Part shown: positions 1 through 11,070 of the stretch, one piece after another
Layout: each line of letters starts with the position of its first letter
Position numbering within the stretch: position 1 is the stretch's first letter
From: Anagrus nilaparvatae
Lineage: Eukaryota > Arthropoda > Insecta > Hymenoptera > Mymaridae
DNA: 64,000 nt
NCBI GenBank assembly: GCA_022575985.1
Contig: JAKSXM010000247.1
Location: 5,107,501 to 5,171,500 of the forward strand
Direction of reading: 5' to 3'
The notes under the pieces: generated by a model
The model's database searches: none
What the model was told of the DNA's origin: nothing
The model's input: the letters and a program-made list of their open reading frames with translations, nothing else
Position numbers and translations under genes: made by a program

Positions 1-140
1 TAACTACTCAGCAAATATGAAGTAAATTGCTAGAATAGTTTTTGCTTAATCGTGCACGCGGCTAGCAAGAAACGTGTTTCGAGATAAACGCGTTTGAAGT
101 TTTTTGAAGTTTCAAAACAAGTTTTTTGATACTTTACATG
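1..140. repeat. diverged relative of the TTAA-flanked insertion at 61749-62466
   Basis: The stretch around 48-112 (TCGTGCACGCGG, then a GTTTCGAGATAAACGCGTTT run) parallels 62238-62288, where the same order of words occurs (TCGTGCACAC, GTTTCGAGAAAAACGCGTTT). I infer a diverged copy of the same short DNA-transposon family, cut by the window edge. Neither terminus is visible here. Confidence 0.4.
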
Positions 141-329
141 GAAATTTTTTTTTTTTTTTTCTTTTTGGTTAGAGAAACTTAAAACGAAAAAATCTAGACC
201 ATAAACATTACAATCGGTTAATAATTTTTGCAGAAATATTAAGTAGAAAGAATAAATACGTGTTTTAAAAAAAAACGAAATTTTTTTTTTTGTTGATAAA
301 ATGAAAAATTATTTTTTTTTTCAACTTAC

Positions 330-439
330 CAGTCGTCTGCGATCCCGGGTCAATACAATAACCCTTTTGGCTGGCTCATATTCTACTACTACTTGACTTT
401 TTTCGTTTTTTTGGTCAGAATTTCGTTTTTTGGCCAACT
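330..439 (-). CDS. candidate internal exon, unrecognised
   Basis: On the minus strand a 110-bp open stretch is bounded by an acceptor (TATATAAGCAG at 440-450) and a near-consensus donor (GTAAGTTG at 322-329). It reads as a basic peptide of about 36 residues containing the segments VVVEYEPAKRVIVL and TRDRRRL, and its base composition is richer than the surrounding AT sequence. I do not recognise the family. No neighbouring exon was found inside the window, since the gene would continue beyond position 1. It could be host coding sequence or a spliced transposon gene. Confidence 0.35.
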
Positions 440-1454
440 CTGCTTATATAGTGAATTAAAACTTGTTATTGATGGAAAAATCCGTAAATATACACATTCT
501 ATGAGTATTCAATAATACAATACATATTAATTAATATAATATAAATAATTTGAATGACCTAGGAAGGGTTGTGAGGACAATATGGATATCTATTCAATTT
601 TAGAAAAAAAAAAGAAGTTTGACGGCGCGCGCAAAACAGGCCAAAAAGTATACTTAGAGAGGGGATTTAAAATAAAAAATTTTTTTACATACTTTTGAGA
701 CATATATGAAGTCATTTATGCAAAAAAAAAAATTCGATCATATTAGGGTCAAAGTACCCTTAATGTAATTATTTATATTTAATGTAATATTTTAATTATT
801 TATTATGGTATGATATATATATTTGTATCTAATATTGTTAACACACTATATATTTTTATTTAATAAAGTAATTTTTTATAGCTTGAAAAGGTTTGCAGAA
901 GGCAAACGAAACGTAGCGCAATATATAAATAAATTATTGTCTAATTTATTGCCCTCTGTGTCGAAATATTCCTCAATACTCGCATATAAGAAGTAATATT
1001 AAAAACACATAAAAATTATACCAGTTGCTGCATGTATTTTGTAAGAAATTCTTTTATATTCTAATTGGATCACGCACTTACGTTTCACAACTAGCTGTGA
1101 AAAAAAGAGCACTTTAAACGCCTGTTGGATTTATAATATCAATTATTCTGTTTTTTACATCCATAATCTATCTGGTTATTAAACGTGTTCTTTACACTTT
1201 TTTTTGAAGAATCAAGCCCGTTTCATTAAATGAGTAAAAAAAATATATTTACTGAATATCTTATTATTCAAAATACGATAAAAAATTTATAGAATAGCTG
1301 TAAGATTGCAGTTGTTTTTACTTTGATAAAACATTAAAAACATGCTATTTTAAAATTATAAATTTCTTTTTAAGCAGCAATAATTTTGTTAATCGACCGT
1401 TGACATTCGGATGACGGTCGTGATAATGTAAAGTGTATGTTAAAATAACAATCT
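440..1454. other. AT-rich stretch, little recognised
   Basis: Mostly A/T runs with many stops in all frames. Apart from the weak exon candidate at 882-996 I see no repeat, RNA gene or coding signal. Confidence 0.5.
882..996 (+). CDS. weak candidate terminal exon
   Basis: A T-rich acceptor (TTTTTTATAG at 872-881) is followed by 38 open codons, including the segments LKRFAEGKRNVAQYINKLL and LPSVSKYSSILAYKK, then TAA at 994-996. The peptide is less biased than chance translation of this AT-rich DNA would give. I do not recognise it and see no partner exon. Chance is a real alternative. Confidence 0.2.
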
Positions 1455-2058
1455 CATGGAACATGTTTATAGGGAGGGGGTACTTCAGAATTTGAAAATT
1501 AAGGGAGGGGGTCAAATTTGTCCTATTTAAGGGGGGTGGTCAAATATGTCCTATTTAAGGGGGGTGGTCAAATTTGTCCTATTTAAGGGGGGTGGTCAAA
1601 TTTGTCTTATTTAAGGGGGGTGGTCAAATATGTCCTATTTAAGGGGGGTGGTCAAATTTGTCCTATTTAAGGGGGTGGTCAAATATGTCCTATTTAAGGG
1701 GGCTGGTCAAGTTTGTCCTATTTAAGGGGGGGGGGTCAAATGAAACTTAGAATAATTAGGAGACTTTGAAAAATCTGAGCTTAAGGACTTAAGATAATAC
1801 AGGTTTATAGACTTAAAATAATATCGATTTAGGGACTTGGAATAATATTGATTAAGGGACTTAGAATAATTCAGGTTTAGGGAATCAAAATAGTTTGGGT
1901 TTAGAATCTTAACAGCTAGTAAAGTGATAATTACAAATTAGAAAATTAGAAAATTGTATTGTAATGTTGAGTAACATTTGTATTATACCTAGTCCTCAGC
2001 TGGAAGTAAACATGTTCCATGCATTTAGGTTGTGTTTACACAAACCGGTTATAAGTTT
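1455..2058 (+). mobile_element. H-family short element, copy A (Helentron/DINE-like)
   Basis: It starts CATGGAACATGTTTATAGGG. Near its 3' end lies the inverted copy AAACATGTTCCATG, followed by a hairpin (GGTTGTG..., pairing with ...ACACAAACC) and the terminal motif CCGGTTATAAGTTTT. The same start and end recur in five other places in the window. The middle holds a G-rich minisatellite and then degenerate repeats of about 20 bp built around GACTTAGAATAATT. Subterminal inverted repeats, a 3' hairpin and an internal minisatellite are the layout known for non-autonomous Helentrons (DINE/HINE). The assignment is inferred. Unlike the other copies it lacks TTAA before CATGG. Confidence 0.6.
1495..1740 (+). 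repeat. G-rich minisatellite, ~26-bp unit, in H copy A
   Basis: About nine direct copies of a unit of the form GGGGGGTGGTCAAATTTGT plus CCTATTTAA. Copies differ mainly in G-run length and a T/A swap in AAATTTG/AAATATG. The same unit on the opposite strand forms the C-rich arrays at 7700-7925 and 8690-8750. Confidence 0.9.
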
Positions 2059-2223
2059 TTATTAATGAAAATAAGCAAAAAAGTTTATGTTCTGCCGATT
2101 AAGTTGGTCACTAATGCCTTTAAAGTTTAAACTGCTAAGTTAATTACATTATTACACTATTGTCCTAAAAAAACCTAGAATGATTGCTATTTGATAATCG
2201 AATTATATCGAATTATATTTCAT

Positions 2224-2586
2224 GGACACATTTTTAAATGCATAAAATATGAACTCTCACAGTTTTTAGCCCTCTAGGTGCAAATCTGCAAATTTAAATC
2301 CAAATTACAAAATTTAGATTTTTGATTTTTAATGAAATTTTTTAGAAATCTATAGGCAAAAGCATTAAAAATAGTTTTTGAACATAATCCATAGTCAAAT
2401 TTGCAGCTAAATCGAATTTGACATTAGTTTTAAAAAATTTTTCCCCTAAATGGCTGTATTCACTATTTTTGGCCAAAATCGCAAAAATGTAAATTTTGTA
2501 ATTTGGGTTTAAATTGGCATATTTGCACCTAGAGGGCTGAAAAATTGGGAGAGTTCATATTTTATGTGTATGAAAAAGTGTGCACA
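2224..2586. repeat. short palindromic element, ~115-bp arms
   Basis: The left arm at 2224-2330 (ATAAAATATGAACTCTC, then TTTAGCCCTCTAGGTGCAAA) is repeated inverted at 2470-2586. A TA-rich loop of about 140 bp separates them. The word TTTTTAGCCCTCTAGGT also occurs in both arms of the palindrome at 30107-31664, suggesting a shared ancestry. Confidence 0.7.
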
Positions 2587-2984
2587 AAGTGAGTCAAATC
2601 GATGGATTCAATCCTCCAATGACTTTTTATACGGAATAATGTAACCTCTCGGCCACCCTCGCAGTCACCCACAGCTTACCGAGTTCAAATTATACAAGTG
2701 TAAGTACTTAAATGCTCGAGAATGAAAAATTAAACTTCAAAGGCACATTTTATTAGATACAGAACGGTTTTAAACTTTATTTGGTAAGAATAAAGAAATT
2801 TAAAAGTAGAGTAAAACACAAAAAATCTCAAAAATACGGTTATTTACCTGAAAAAAACGGCTCTGGGGATTTTTTGATTTTTACGGCATTCAACTTGGAA
2901 AAATATTTCGAATTGATCCCATTTTTAACATTTTCAGTAACTCGCACTTCGATTTAAAATCGTTTAAAGCCCGCCGTGAGATAT
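2587..2984. other. no recognised feature
   Basis: A moderately GC-richer patch near 2645-2690 (CTCTCGGCCACCCTCGCAGT) shows no frame open for more than a few codons. No repeat partner was found. Confidence 0.4.
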
Positions 2985-3182
2985 AATGTATACTCCTTAA
3001 TTATTCTAAGCCCTAAAACCGACATTACAATTAATCCCGAAATAAAAATAATGCTAAGTCCATAAAACTAAAATATTCTAAGTTCTTGTTCTTATCAAGG
3101 CCTGATCATGCCCTGACTCCCACATCAAGTTATTCTAAAACCCTAAATCGAAAATATGCTAAGTACATTTCACCGTTAAAGT
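2985..3182 (-). mobile_element. relic of an H-family element (type E interior)
   Basis: The reverse complement matches the interior of copy E (23930-24085) in order: AATTATTCTAAG words, CAAGGCCTGATCATGCCCTGACTCCCAC against the inverted GTGGGAGTCAGAGCCTGATA, then AAATATGCTAAGT words. Both terminal motifs are missing, so this is a decayed fragment. Confidence 0.55.
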
Positions 3183-3867
3183 TTATAATTAATTTTACAT
3201 TATAATAAATTAAAAAATTAACATTTAAACTTGTCTTAGAAAAGTCTATACAATCTGCCACTGATAATACAGAGCATCAATGAATCACCAATTAGATAAA
3301 ATGGATGACGAAATTTTTAGAATATTTTATAATAAAATGAGAATTTATTATTATTTTCTTACTTAATTCCCTATTTTTTAAAAGTTTTAATTATTTAATT
3401 ATAATTATAATTACACAACAGTTTATTAATAATTAAGTATTTTGTTAGAAGGTAATAAAAATTAAATAACATCATGCGCATGACAAAATTAGCGCGACCA
3501 ATCATAATACTAATAAATTAGACGAAAAATTATGTCACACAAGTTTTTTAGAGATAGACGACAAGGTTCAATCAAATTATGTATTTCAAATACTTTCTTT
3601 AACTTTCTTAACGTAAGTTTTGTCATAGAATTTATTAAAAATTTTCATTTAAAATGATAATTTATAATGTTAATCTCTTCTTATAATTTCCTTTATTGTT
3701 TTTTGAGATTTCTCAACCGTAGTCGTAAAATACTTATTCTTATTAAAAGATAAGTGAGCGATGGATGTCAATAAATTTAAATGAATTCAAAATTATTATT
3801 AAAGTAATAATATGACAAAATTTACTTTTATTAATTTCAAAAAAATTCAAACCATGTAATGAAGTAA
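3183..3867. other. AT-rich stretch, nothing recognised
   Basis: Long runs of A/T with frequent TAATTAT words. No open frame, repeat or structured RNA was evident. Confidence 0.5.
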
Positions 3868-4545
3868 TTCACTCGGTTAAAAACATTTTTTATATTCATC
3901 TTTGGTTACAGAGTCTCAAAAAACATAAGAATACACATTGAGTTTTATTTTCCTAATAAAATTATTTTTAACTCGTTTGGGGGGGTTGAATGGGGGCACT
4001 GGGGTAGCCTACAGGACTAAGCATTTGTTAAACACATTTTTATATTCATCTTTGGTTTCAGCGTCTCAAAAAACATAACAATACACATTGAATTTTAGAT
4101 TTTTTTTTAAAAAATTTTTGTACCTTGTTTTGGGGGGGGGGAGATGCATGGGGGCACTGGGGTGAATTACAGGGCCAAACATTAAGAGAAAACATTTTTT
4201 ATATTCATTTCTGGTTTCACCGTACCAAAAAATATAAGAATTCATATTAAGTTTTAATTTTTGTAATAAAAATATTTTTACCCGTTTGGGAGAGTATGAA
4301 TGGGGGCACTGGGGTCGTCTACAGGGCCAAACGTTGGTTAAAAATATTTTTTGCATACATTTTTGGTATAAGCGTCCCAAAAAACATGACTATATAGTTC
4401 AATTTTAATTTTTTGAAGAAAAAAAACTTTTTCACTCCTTTGGGGGGCATATGGGGGCGCTGGGGGCAAATTAGCTAGTTTTATTGCATTTCTATGGCCT
4501 TATTCGGTTTTAGCACCACCAAAAACCCCCATACCAGGGGGTCTA
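3868..4545. repeat. four-copy tandem repeat, ~150-159-bp unit
   Basis: The anchor TATATTCATCTTTGGTT recurs at 3891, 4041, 4200 and (diverged) 4351. Each unit contains the words CTCAAAAAACATAA and GGGGGCACTGGGGT. A final partial unit ends near 4545 at a short imperfect hairpin (ACCAGGGGGT against ACCCTCTGGT). The frames open through it look like by-products of the repeat. Confidence 0.85.
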
Positions 4546-5226
4546 CCCTCTGGTACATGACTTTTTTTTTCTGTGCCTGTGTAATTATTAGTAAAGAGTT
4601 TAAATGAAGTTTCAGAGATTTTAATTTAATTGTATAAAATTAATATTAAGTTACAATATTCCAGAATCGAGCTATAAGAAATATGTATATGTTGATTGAA
4701 GTAAATAAATAAATTCATGTTACGGTAGTTCTTAACTATTTTTACCCAAGTATGAGGACGATGTCTTGAATTTAAAAAATGCAGATTGTACTATGTTTAG
4801 TCTGTAAAAATACGGTTACTGTCCAATTTTTAAGGCTGTAAGTGGTCTGTTTGCGATTCGGCAGCAGTTTTTCCGATTTTAACAACTTTCACATCCTCAG
4901 CCACCCGTTTCATTTTTATTTTCTAAACACCCAAAATAAGTCTAAAAAATATTTTCTCTATAAAGGTAGGTGTTTCCCACCCGATCTGAATCTGGAAAAA
5001 TTTTGTAGGAAAAAACTCAAGTAAACTCGGTAAATCAGAAAAACTAAAAGCAAATTTAAAATACAAATTTCTCAAAAAGTGTTATTATTTTAATTTTTTT
5101 TTGATTACTGCTTTAAACTTCATTTTTAATCAACTTTTAGCTCAAAAAACTAATTTATAAAATTTGTTATTAACTGAATTTTCCTATTTTCTCACAAGGA
5201 TATACTTATTAGAAAACTATACAATA
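4546..5226. other. no recognised feature
   Basis: AT-rich with a slightly GC-richer patch at 4840-5000. No family motif was seen in any frame. Confidence 0.4.
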
Positions 5227-5515
5227 ATGTTACGTACGAATTTATGAGTAGCAGGTGGATTAACGAATGGGAGATTAGGCTATGCACGAGAAATTATATA
5301 TGCAAACAATGAGTCACCACTACAATTACCTCAAGTATTAATGATTGAATTTGATAATTACAAGGGATCATTTTTATATAAAAATTACTTTCCAATTATT
5401 CCCATACAAAGAATTTGGATACATAACAACATTTTATGCAGTCGTACGAAATTTCCAATAATGTGACAAACTTTAGATAAAATTTTCTTACATATAGGAG
5501 GCACGGAAAGATAAT
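5227..5515 (+). pseudogene. PIF1-type helicase C-terminal fragment (Helitron-class or host PIF1)
   Basis: In one plus-strand frame I read, in order, MLRTNL, a stop where the family usually has a residue, then VAGGLTNGRLGYAREIIYA, LPQVLMIEFDNYKGSF, FPIIPIQRIW and SRTKFPIM. This is the order of the C-terminal helicase region of PIF1-like proteins: the LVNG turn, V.FD.Y.G, VPI and SRTQFPL. A stop follows at 5464-5466, then QTLDKIFLHIG resumes in frame, resembling the segment after the AQGQT motif with the part between deleted. PIF1-like helicases are encoded by Helitrons and Helentrons as well as by host genes. The several Helentron-like short elements nearby make a transposon origin more likely. 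Nothing upstream is recognisable, and it is clearly inactive. Confidence 0.65.
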
Positions 5516-5748
5516 TGGGAATCCCGGTTTAAGTCAAGTTAAATCAATTAATGATGTAATTTTGATAAAAGGTTAAATCAAATATCCTTTTGACTCAATA
5601 CGACTCTCTACATCTTTTAAAGTGAAACAAACTTTCATGCAATCTTTAAATAACATTAATCGGAAATAACCAATAAAATATTATTAAAAGTATATTTAAT
5701 TAAATTTATTATTTTTAAAATACATTTAATTAATTTTATTATGTAAAT

Positions 5749-7413
5749 ATACATTAAGGTTGTTCACAAAAAAAAGTGCTCCAATAATGTTCTTCCTGAA
5801 GTATGTCGAAGTTTAGGTGACAAAATGATCCCATACCAATTTTCAGCTCATTTAAGAACGATTTAGAGGTCGCACAAACCAAAGGTAGCTCTCAAGTGGT
5901 TGACTAATACCGACAATTAGTGGGAACGATAAAAATTTTTTTCAAAATACGTTTTTTATACTTCCTAATACGTTTTCGGTGTCGTTAAACTCGAAAATGA
6001 GGTCCTTAGAGTCCAAAAATACCTTAAACACTCTTAAACACCGAAAACACCCCTTTTTGTACCAAAAATTTTTGGTTTTTATAGCAAAAATCGTATACAT
6101 TCGAAACATTTGGATTGTAAATTACAATGGATGATTTAAATATGTTGAAAAAATACCAAAAACTCCTTCCGTTTATTCCAACGCGCCTTCTTGTCCGAGA
6201 AACGCAGGGCTCAATTCTATAACAATGTTATAAGATAGGGGTTCTAAGCAATTTTCCAAATAACACGTCATATTGCAATTCTACCAAAATACTACCGTTG
6301 AGTCTCATTTTTTCGTATAAGTTCTACCTTTCAAACGTCGTAAACCGCAATTTTTCATCATCGATTCTCTCATCGCTATAGTTAGTAAATCAAATGTCTA
6401 TTTTTTGCCAAAAATGACCAATTTTAAAATTGCTACTAAAATTGTAATTTTTGAAGAAAATTATTCTTAAAGGTCTCAAAAATTTTGATTAAGCTCTACG
6501 TTTTGAAAAAATTTTTACTCATTCCTTTTTGATTGTTTGTTTAGCAGATATGATAATTTAAAAAAAAAAGTCTGAGTTTAAGGTTTTTATTTTAAAAAAT
6601 CATATTTTATCACTATCTTTGTCAAGTCATATCTCCGGAAGGTAAAACGCAAAATTGATGCGTGAAAAATTTTTTGAAACTTGAAACTAGTACAAAATGT
6701 TGAAGACGTGTAAGACTTATTTTCTTCAAAAATTACAATTTAAGCTGCAATTTTAAAATTGGTCATTTTTGGCAAAAAATGGGCATTTGATTTACTTACT
6801 ATAGCGATGAGAGAATCGGTGATGAAAAATTGTGGTATAAGGCGTTTGAAAGGTAGAACTTATACGAAAAAATGAGACTCAACGGTAGTATTTTGGTAGA
6901 ATTGCAATATGACGTGTTATTTGGAAAATTGCTTAAAACCCCTATCTTATAACATTGTTATAGAATTGAGCCCTGTGTTTCTCGGACAAGAAGGCGCGTT
7001 GGAATAAACGGAAGGAGTTTTTGATATTTTTACAACATATTTAAATCATCATTGTAATTTACAATCCAGATGTTTCGAATATTTACGATTTTCGCAATAA
7101 AATCCAAAAATTTTTGGTAAAAAGAGGGTATTTTCGTTGTTTAAGGGTATTTAAGGTGTTTTCGGACTCTCAGGACCTCATTTTTGAGTTTAGCAACACC
7201 GTAAACATATTAGGAAGTATAAAAAAAGTATTTTGAAAAAAATTTTTGTCGGTATTAGCCAACCACTTGAGAGCTACCCTGGGTTTGTGCGACCCCTAAT
7301 TCGTTCTGAAATGAGCTGAAGATTGGTATGGGATCATTATGTCACCTAAACTTCAACATACTTCAGGAAGAACAATTTTGAAGCAATTTTTTTTTGTGAA
7401 CAACCCTAATATA
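5749..7413. repeat. 1.66-kb near-perfect palindrome (foldback family P)
   Basis: The two halves are near-complete inverted copies: AGGTTGTTCACAAAAAAA at 5757 mirrors its complement ending near 7406, and AAAATGAGACTCAACGGTAG in the right half mirrors 6295-6314. The hinge lies near 6580. Flanks and termini suggest a foldback-type insertion; no clean target duplication was found. Words such as GATGAGAGAATC and TTGAGCCCTG are shared with the palindromes at 24364-25474 and 33235-33750, defining a family. There is no open frame of family type. Confidence 0.85.
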
Positions 7414-7421
7414 CATATAAA

Positions 7422-7969
7422 AAAACTTATAACCGGTTTGTGTACACACAACCAAAATGCATGGAACATGTTTACTTACATCTGTAATCGTACAGCATAG
7501 ACACACAAAAAACAATACAATTTCCTATTTTTATAATTTGTAATTATCACCTTTACTAAATGTTAAGATTCAATTCAAAGATTCAATTCAAACTATTATG
7601 ATTTCCTAAACGTGTATTATTCTAGGTCACTAAATCAAAAATATTCTAAGTCCCTAAACCCGAATTATTCGAAGTCCCAAAATTGAAATTATTCCAAGTC
7701 CCATTTGACCCCCCCCCTTAAATGGGACATATTTGACCCCCCCCCTTAAATGGGACAAATTTGACCCCCCCCCCCTTAAATGGGACAAATTTGACCCCCC
7801 CCCTTAAACGGGACAAATTTGACCCCCCCCCCTTAAATTGGACAAATTTGACCCCCCCCCCTTAAATGGGACAAATTTGACCCCCCCCTTAAATGGGACA
7901 TATTTGACCCCCCCCCCCTTAATTTTCCAGTTCCGAAGTACCCCCTCCCTATAAACATGTTCCATGTTA
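7422..7969 (-). mobile_element. H-family element, copy B
   Basis: On the minus strand it begins TTAACATGGAACATGTTTATA at about 7969. It carries the minisatellite array, then the inverted AAACATGTTCCATG, the hairpin and CCGGTTATAAGTTTTTT ending near 7422, immediately beside the large palindrome. Its 5' end directly abuts the 3' end of copy C, so B and C form a head-to-tail dimer. Confidence 0.6.
7700..7925 (-). repeat. C-rich minisatellite, ~26-28-bp unit, in H copy B
   Basis: Eight units of TTTGACCCCCCCCC plus TTAAATGGGACAAA with variable C runs. They are the complement of the arrays in copies A, D and F. Confidence 0.9.
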
Positions 7970-8794
7970 AAACTTATGACCGATTTGTGTAACTACACAA
8001 CTAACGAGCATGGAACATGTTCACTAATAACTAACACTGATAATAAAGTATCTATTCTGTTCATAATATCAATATTTATATCCAAGTATTTCTGCACTAA
8101 AGTTCTTTAGAGACTTCTGCACCAATGGTCCCTAGGTACTTCTGCACCAAAGGTCTTTAGGGACTTCTGCACCCTAGGTACTTCTGCACAAAAGATCTTT
8201 AGGGACTTCTGCACCATAGGTCCCTAGGTACTTCTGCACCAATGCTCCCTAGGTACTTCTGCACCAAAGGTCTTTAGAGACTTCTGCACCCTAGGTACTT
8301 CTGCACCAAAGGTCTTTAGGGACTTCTGCACCATAGGTCCCTAGGTACTTCTGCACCAATGCTTCCTAAGTACTTCTGCACCAAAGGTCTTTAGAGACTT
8401 CTGCACCCTAGGTACTTCTGCACCAAAGGTCTTTAGGGATTTCTGCACCAATGCTTCCTAAGTATTTCTGCACCAAAGGTCTTTAGAGACTTCTGCACCC
8501 TAGGTACTTCTGCACCAAAGGTCTTTAGGGACTTCTGCACCATAGGTCCCTAGGTACTTCCACACCAATGCTTCCTAAGTACTTCTGCACCAAAGGTCTT
8601 TAGAGACTTCTGCACCCTAGGTACTTCTGCACCAAAGGTCTTTAGGGATTTCTGCACCAAAGGTCCCTAAATCGAAAATATTCTAAGTCCCATTTGACCC
8701 CCCCCCCCCCTTAAAAAGGACAAATTTGACCCCCCCCCCCCCCTTAATTTTCCAGTTCTGAAGTACCCCCTCCCTATAAACATGTTCCATGTTA
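7970..8794 (-). mobile_element. H-family element, copy C
   Basis: Minus-strand copy whose 5' end is TTAACATGGAACATGTTTATA near 8794. The 3' hairpin and CGGTCATAAGTTTTAA are at 7970-8000. It contains two minisatellite types, the C-rich 26-bp unit (8690-8750) and the 24-bp unit (8092-8670). Its terminal TTAA is shared with the start of copy B. Confidence 0.6.
8092..8670 (-). repeat. 24-25-bp minisatellite (GGTGCAGAAGT unit)
   Basis: Over twenty units alternate between CTTCTGCACCAAAGGTCTTT, CTTCTGCACCATAGGTCCCT and a shorter CTTCTGCACCCTAGGTA form. They are arranged in a higher-order pattern of about 115-140 bp. The same unit recurs on the plus strand in copy F (32425-32745). Confidence 0.9.
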
Positions 8795-9583
8795 ATATTT
8801 CATAAATAATATATTTGTTGTTTAACTAAATGAGTTTGTTTATTTACTTCAACTGACATATCCAACTAATAATATTTCAAATAGTAATTATCAACTATAT
8901 TAAAAAAAAATACATTGTATTATTATGCTTCGCACGGTCTATCATTGTTAGCAATTATATAGTAGTATATCTCTTACAACTCTCATATCAATTAGCATCT
9001 CTCCGGCTTATTTTTTAATACAGTTAATTTTATATATCAATAATAATAAAAAAAAAACGCTGCCAAGTAATTGACACTATGGTTCCTCATTAACAATAAC
9101 AAAATATTCTTAATGGTCTATTTTACCTAGTAAAAACAATAATTCTAGATATGAGTATTTTTATTTTTTTATGTCAAACATTCTGAAAAAAACAAATTTC
9201 AAAAAATTAAGTTTCAGATCCAAAAAATTGATTATAAATATATTTATAATACTAGTACTCCTACAGAAAAATATGAGGTACTACTTTCAAAAAGGAAAAA
9301 AATATTGCGGTTTCTTTTATTTTTTTATACAAAAAGTTTTGAGAAAAAAAGTTCAAAAATTAAAATGTCAGATTGGAGATATCGAGTAATAACCATGTTT
9401 TCAGATAATGGTACTTTAATAGGAAAAAATTAGATACTACATCCAAAAAGAAAAAAATTATTGCTGTTTTGGTTCCTCAAAGTGTAACCATTGTGTTAGG
9501 TCAAAATTCGATTTTCTATTTTTTGGCATATAAGCACGTTTTGGGACCCCAGGAAGTTAAAAAACCTGTTTTTAAAAAAAGTC

Positions 9584-9586
<3 letters not shown>

Positions 9587-9622
<36 letters not shown>
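9587..9622 (+). repeat. (TG)n microsatellite
   Basis: About 18 TG dinucleotides, followed by TACGTACGTATGTATG. It creates spurious Val/Cys and Thr/His open frames on the two strands. Confidence 0.95.
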
Positions 9623-9625
<3 letters not shown>

Positions 9626-10582
9626 TACGTATGTATGTAATCGGTGATATTTCACAAATATTATGGAATTAAGACCTAATTTTTTTTTCAAAAATTTTTT
9701 CAACAAAAAAGCTCGAGGTACTTTTTTTTTTTTTATTTGGATGTAATACCTCATTTATTTCCATGGAAGTACTAGTTATAAGAACCTCGTTTACAGTAAT
9801 TTTTTGGAATTGATACTTAATTTTTTCAAAATTTTTATTCTCTAAATTAAAAAAAAAGAAAAATAAAAAATCTTTTAATTCTATGAAAGTACTAATATTT
9901 TAAAATATTGTAACCAGTGATATTCCAAAACAATTATCGAACGAATACCTAACTTTTTTTCCAAAAATTTATTTATTAAAAAAATCTCAAAATACTTTTT
10001 TTTTTTTTAATTTGGATGTAATACCTCATTCATTTACATGAAAGTACTTATACTTGAAAATATGGTTTTTACTCGATATCTTGAATCTGATAATTAATTT
10101 TTTGAAAATTTTTTTCTCCAAAATCTTCGTTACAAAAAAATGCATAAAACATCAAATTTATTTTTCGTTTTGGACATATCTAATTTATTTTAATGAGAGT
10201 ACAAGTTTTAGAAATTTAGTTTATAGTAATTTTTTGTATCCAATCACAATTTTTTTTTTTATTTTGATATAAATTATAACACACAAGAAAGAGTGATGGA
10301 AATCTTGCCTCTTTTTGACTTTCTTGGATTATTTTGCTCGTTGCTATGTTTATTAAATTTATGTATGCAGCTTAATGAAATTATAAACAATAATAAACAG
10401 CCTAAAAATATTAAATGGTTATGTTTGCATTTTAAAATTAAGATTTAAAAGTTATATTGGCATTTTTTAAAGAATCAAACAATTTATAGAATTAAATAAT
10501 TTATTATTTTGTGATTAATAGAAATAATATAAATAATGTTAAAATCTTGAAGCAATTAATGTGGTTATTTTTTTTATTACAA

Positions 10583-10616
10583 AATATTATTATTATTATT
10601 ATTATTATTATTATCG
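10583..10616 (+). repeat. (ATT)n microsatellite
   Basis: Around eleven ATT triplets following an AT-rich stretch. Confidence 0.9.
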
Positions 10617-11070
10617 TTATTACGGAAGATTAGTCAAATGCAAGAAGTACACTGAGAAAATAAATTATAAGAAATTATTATAAATTCTGATAAAAACTCC
10701 TATCTTTTTATAATAATTGAGCGAATATTTGTAATTTTCACATCGTTACCAACCATTTCTTTGAGAAAACAAAAAAATCATGTTACCCAATATTTTAATT
10801 ATTCAGGGATAATTATATATTCTAATAAAATAAAATTTTATAAAAAAAAATAAAATTAGCTTTTTTTATATTTGTCTCTTTTTAATTATGCAAAAATGAT
10901 TTAAAATCCATTAACGCCGGCGCGACCAATCCATGGACGCTAGAATTTTCACTTTAATAACAAAATGATCTTAATAATCTACTTTACCAGCTACTAAAAA
11001 CGAAAAATGTATTTATAATTGCATGGTTGTAATCAATAATATTTGTTGTAAATTAAGATTACAGCCCATT

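Noticed and set aside
4066..4380. 104-codon minus-strand frame
   Set aside because: It runs through the ~150-bp tandem repeat and its periodic peptide simply reflects that repeat.
8092..8670. Regular short direct repeats resembling a CRISPR array
   Set aside because: Units of 24-25 bp follow each other without unique spacers, the genome is eukaryotic, and the same unit occurs inside other H elements. It is a minisatellite.
9469..9754. Frames on both strands through the (TG)n run
   Set aside because: Val/Cys and Thr/His runs are translations of the microsatellite.
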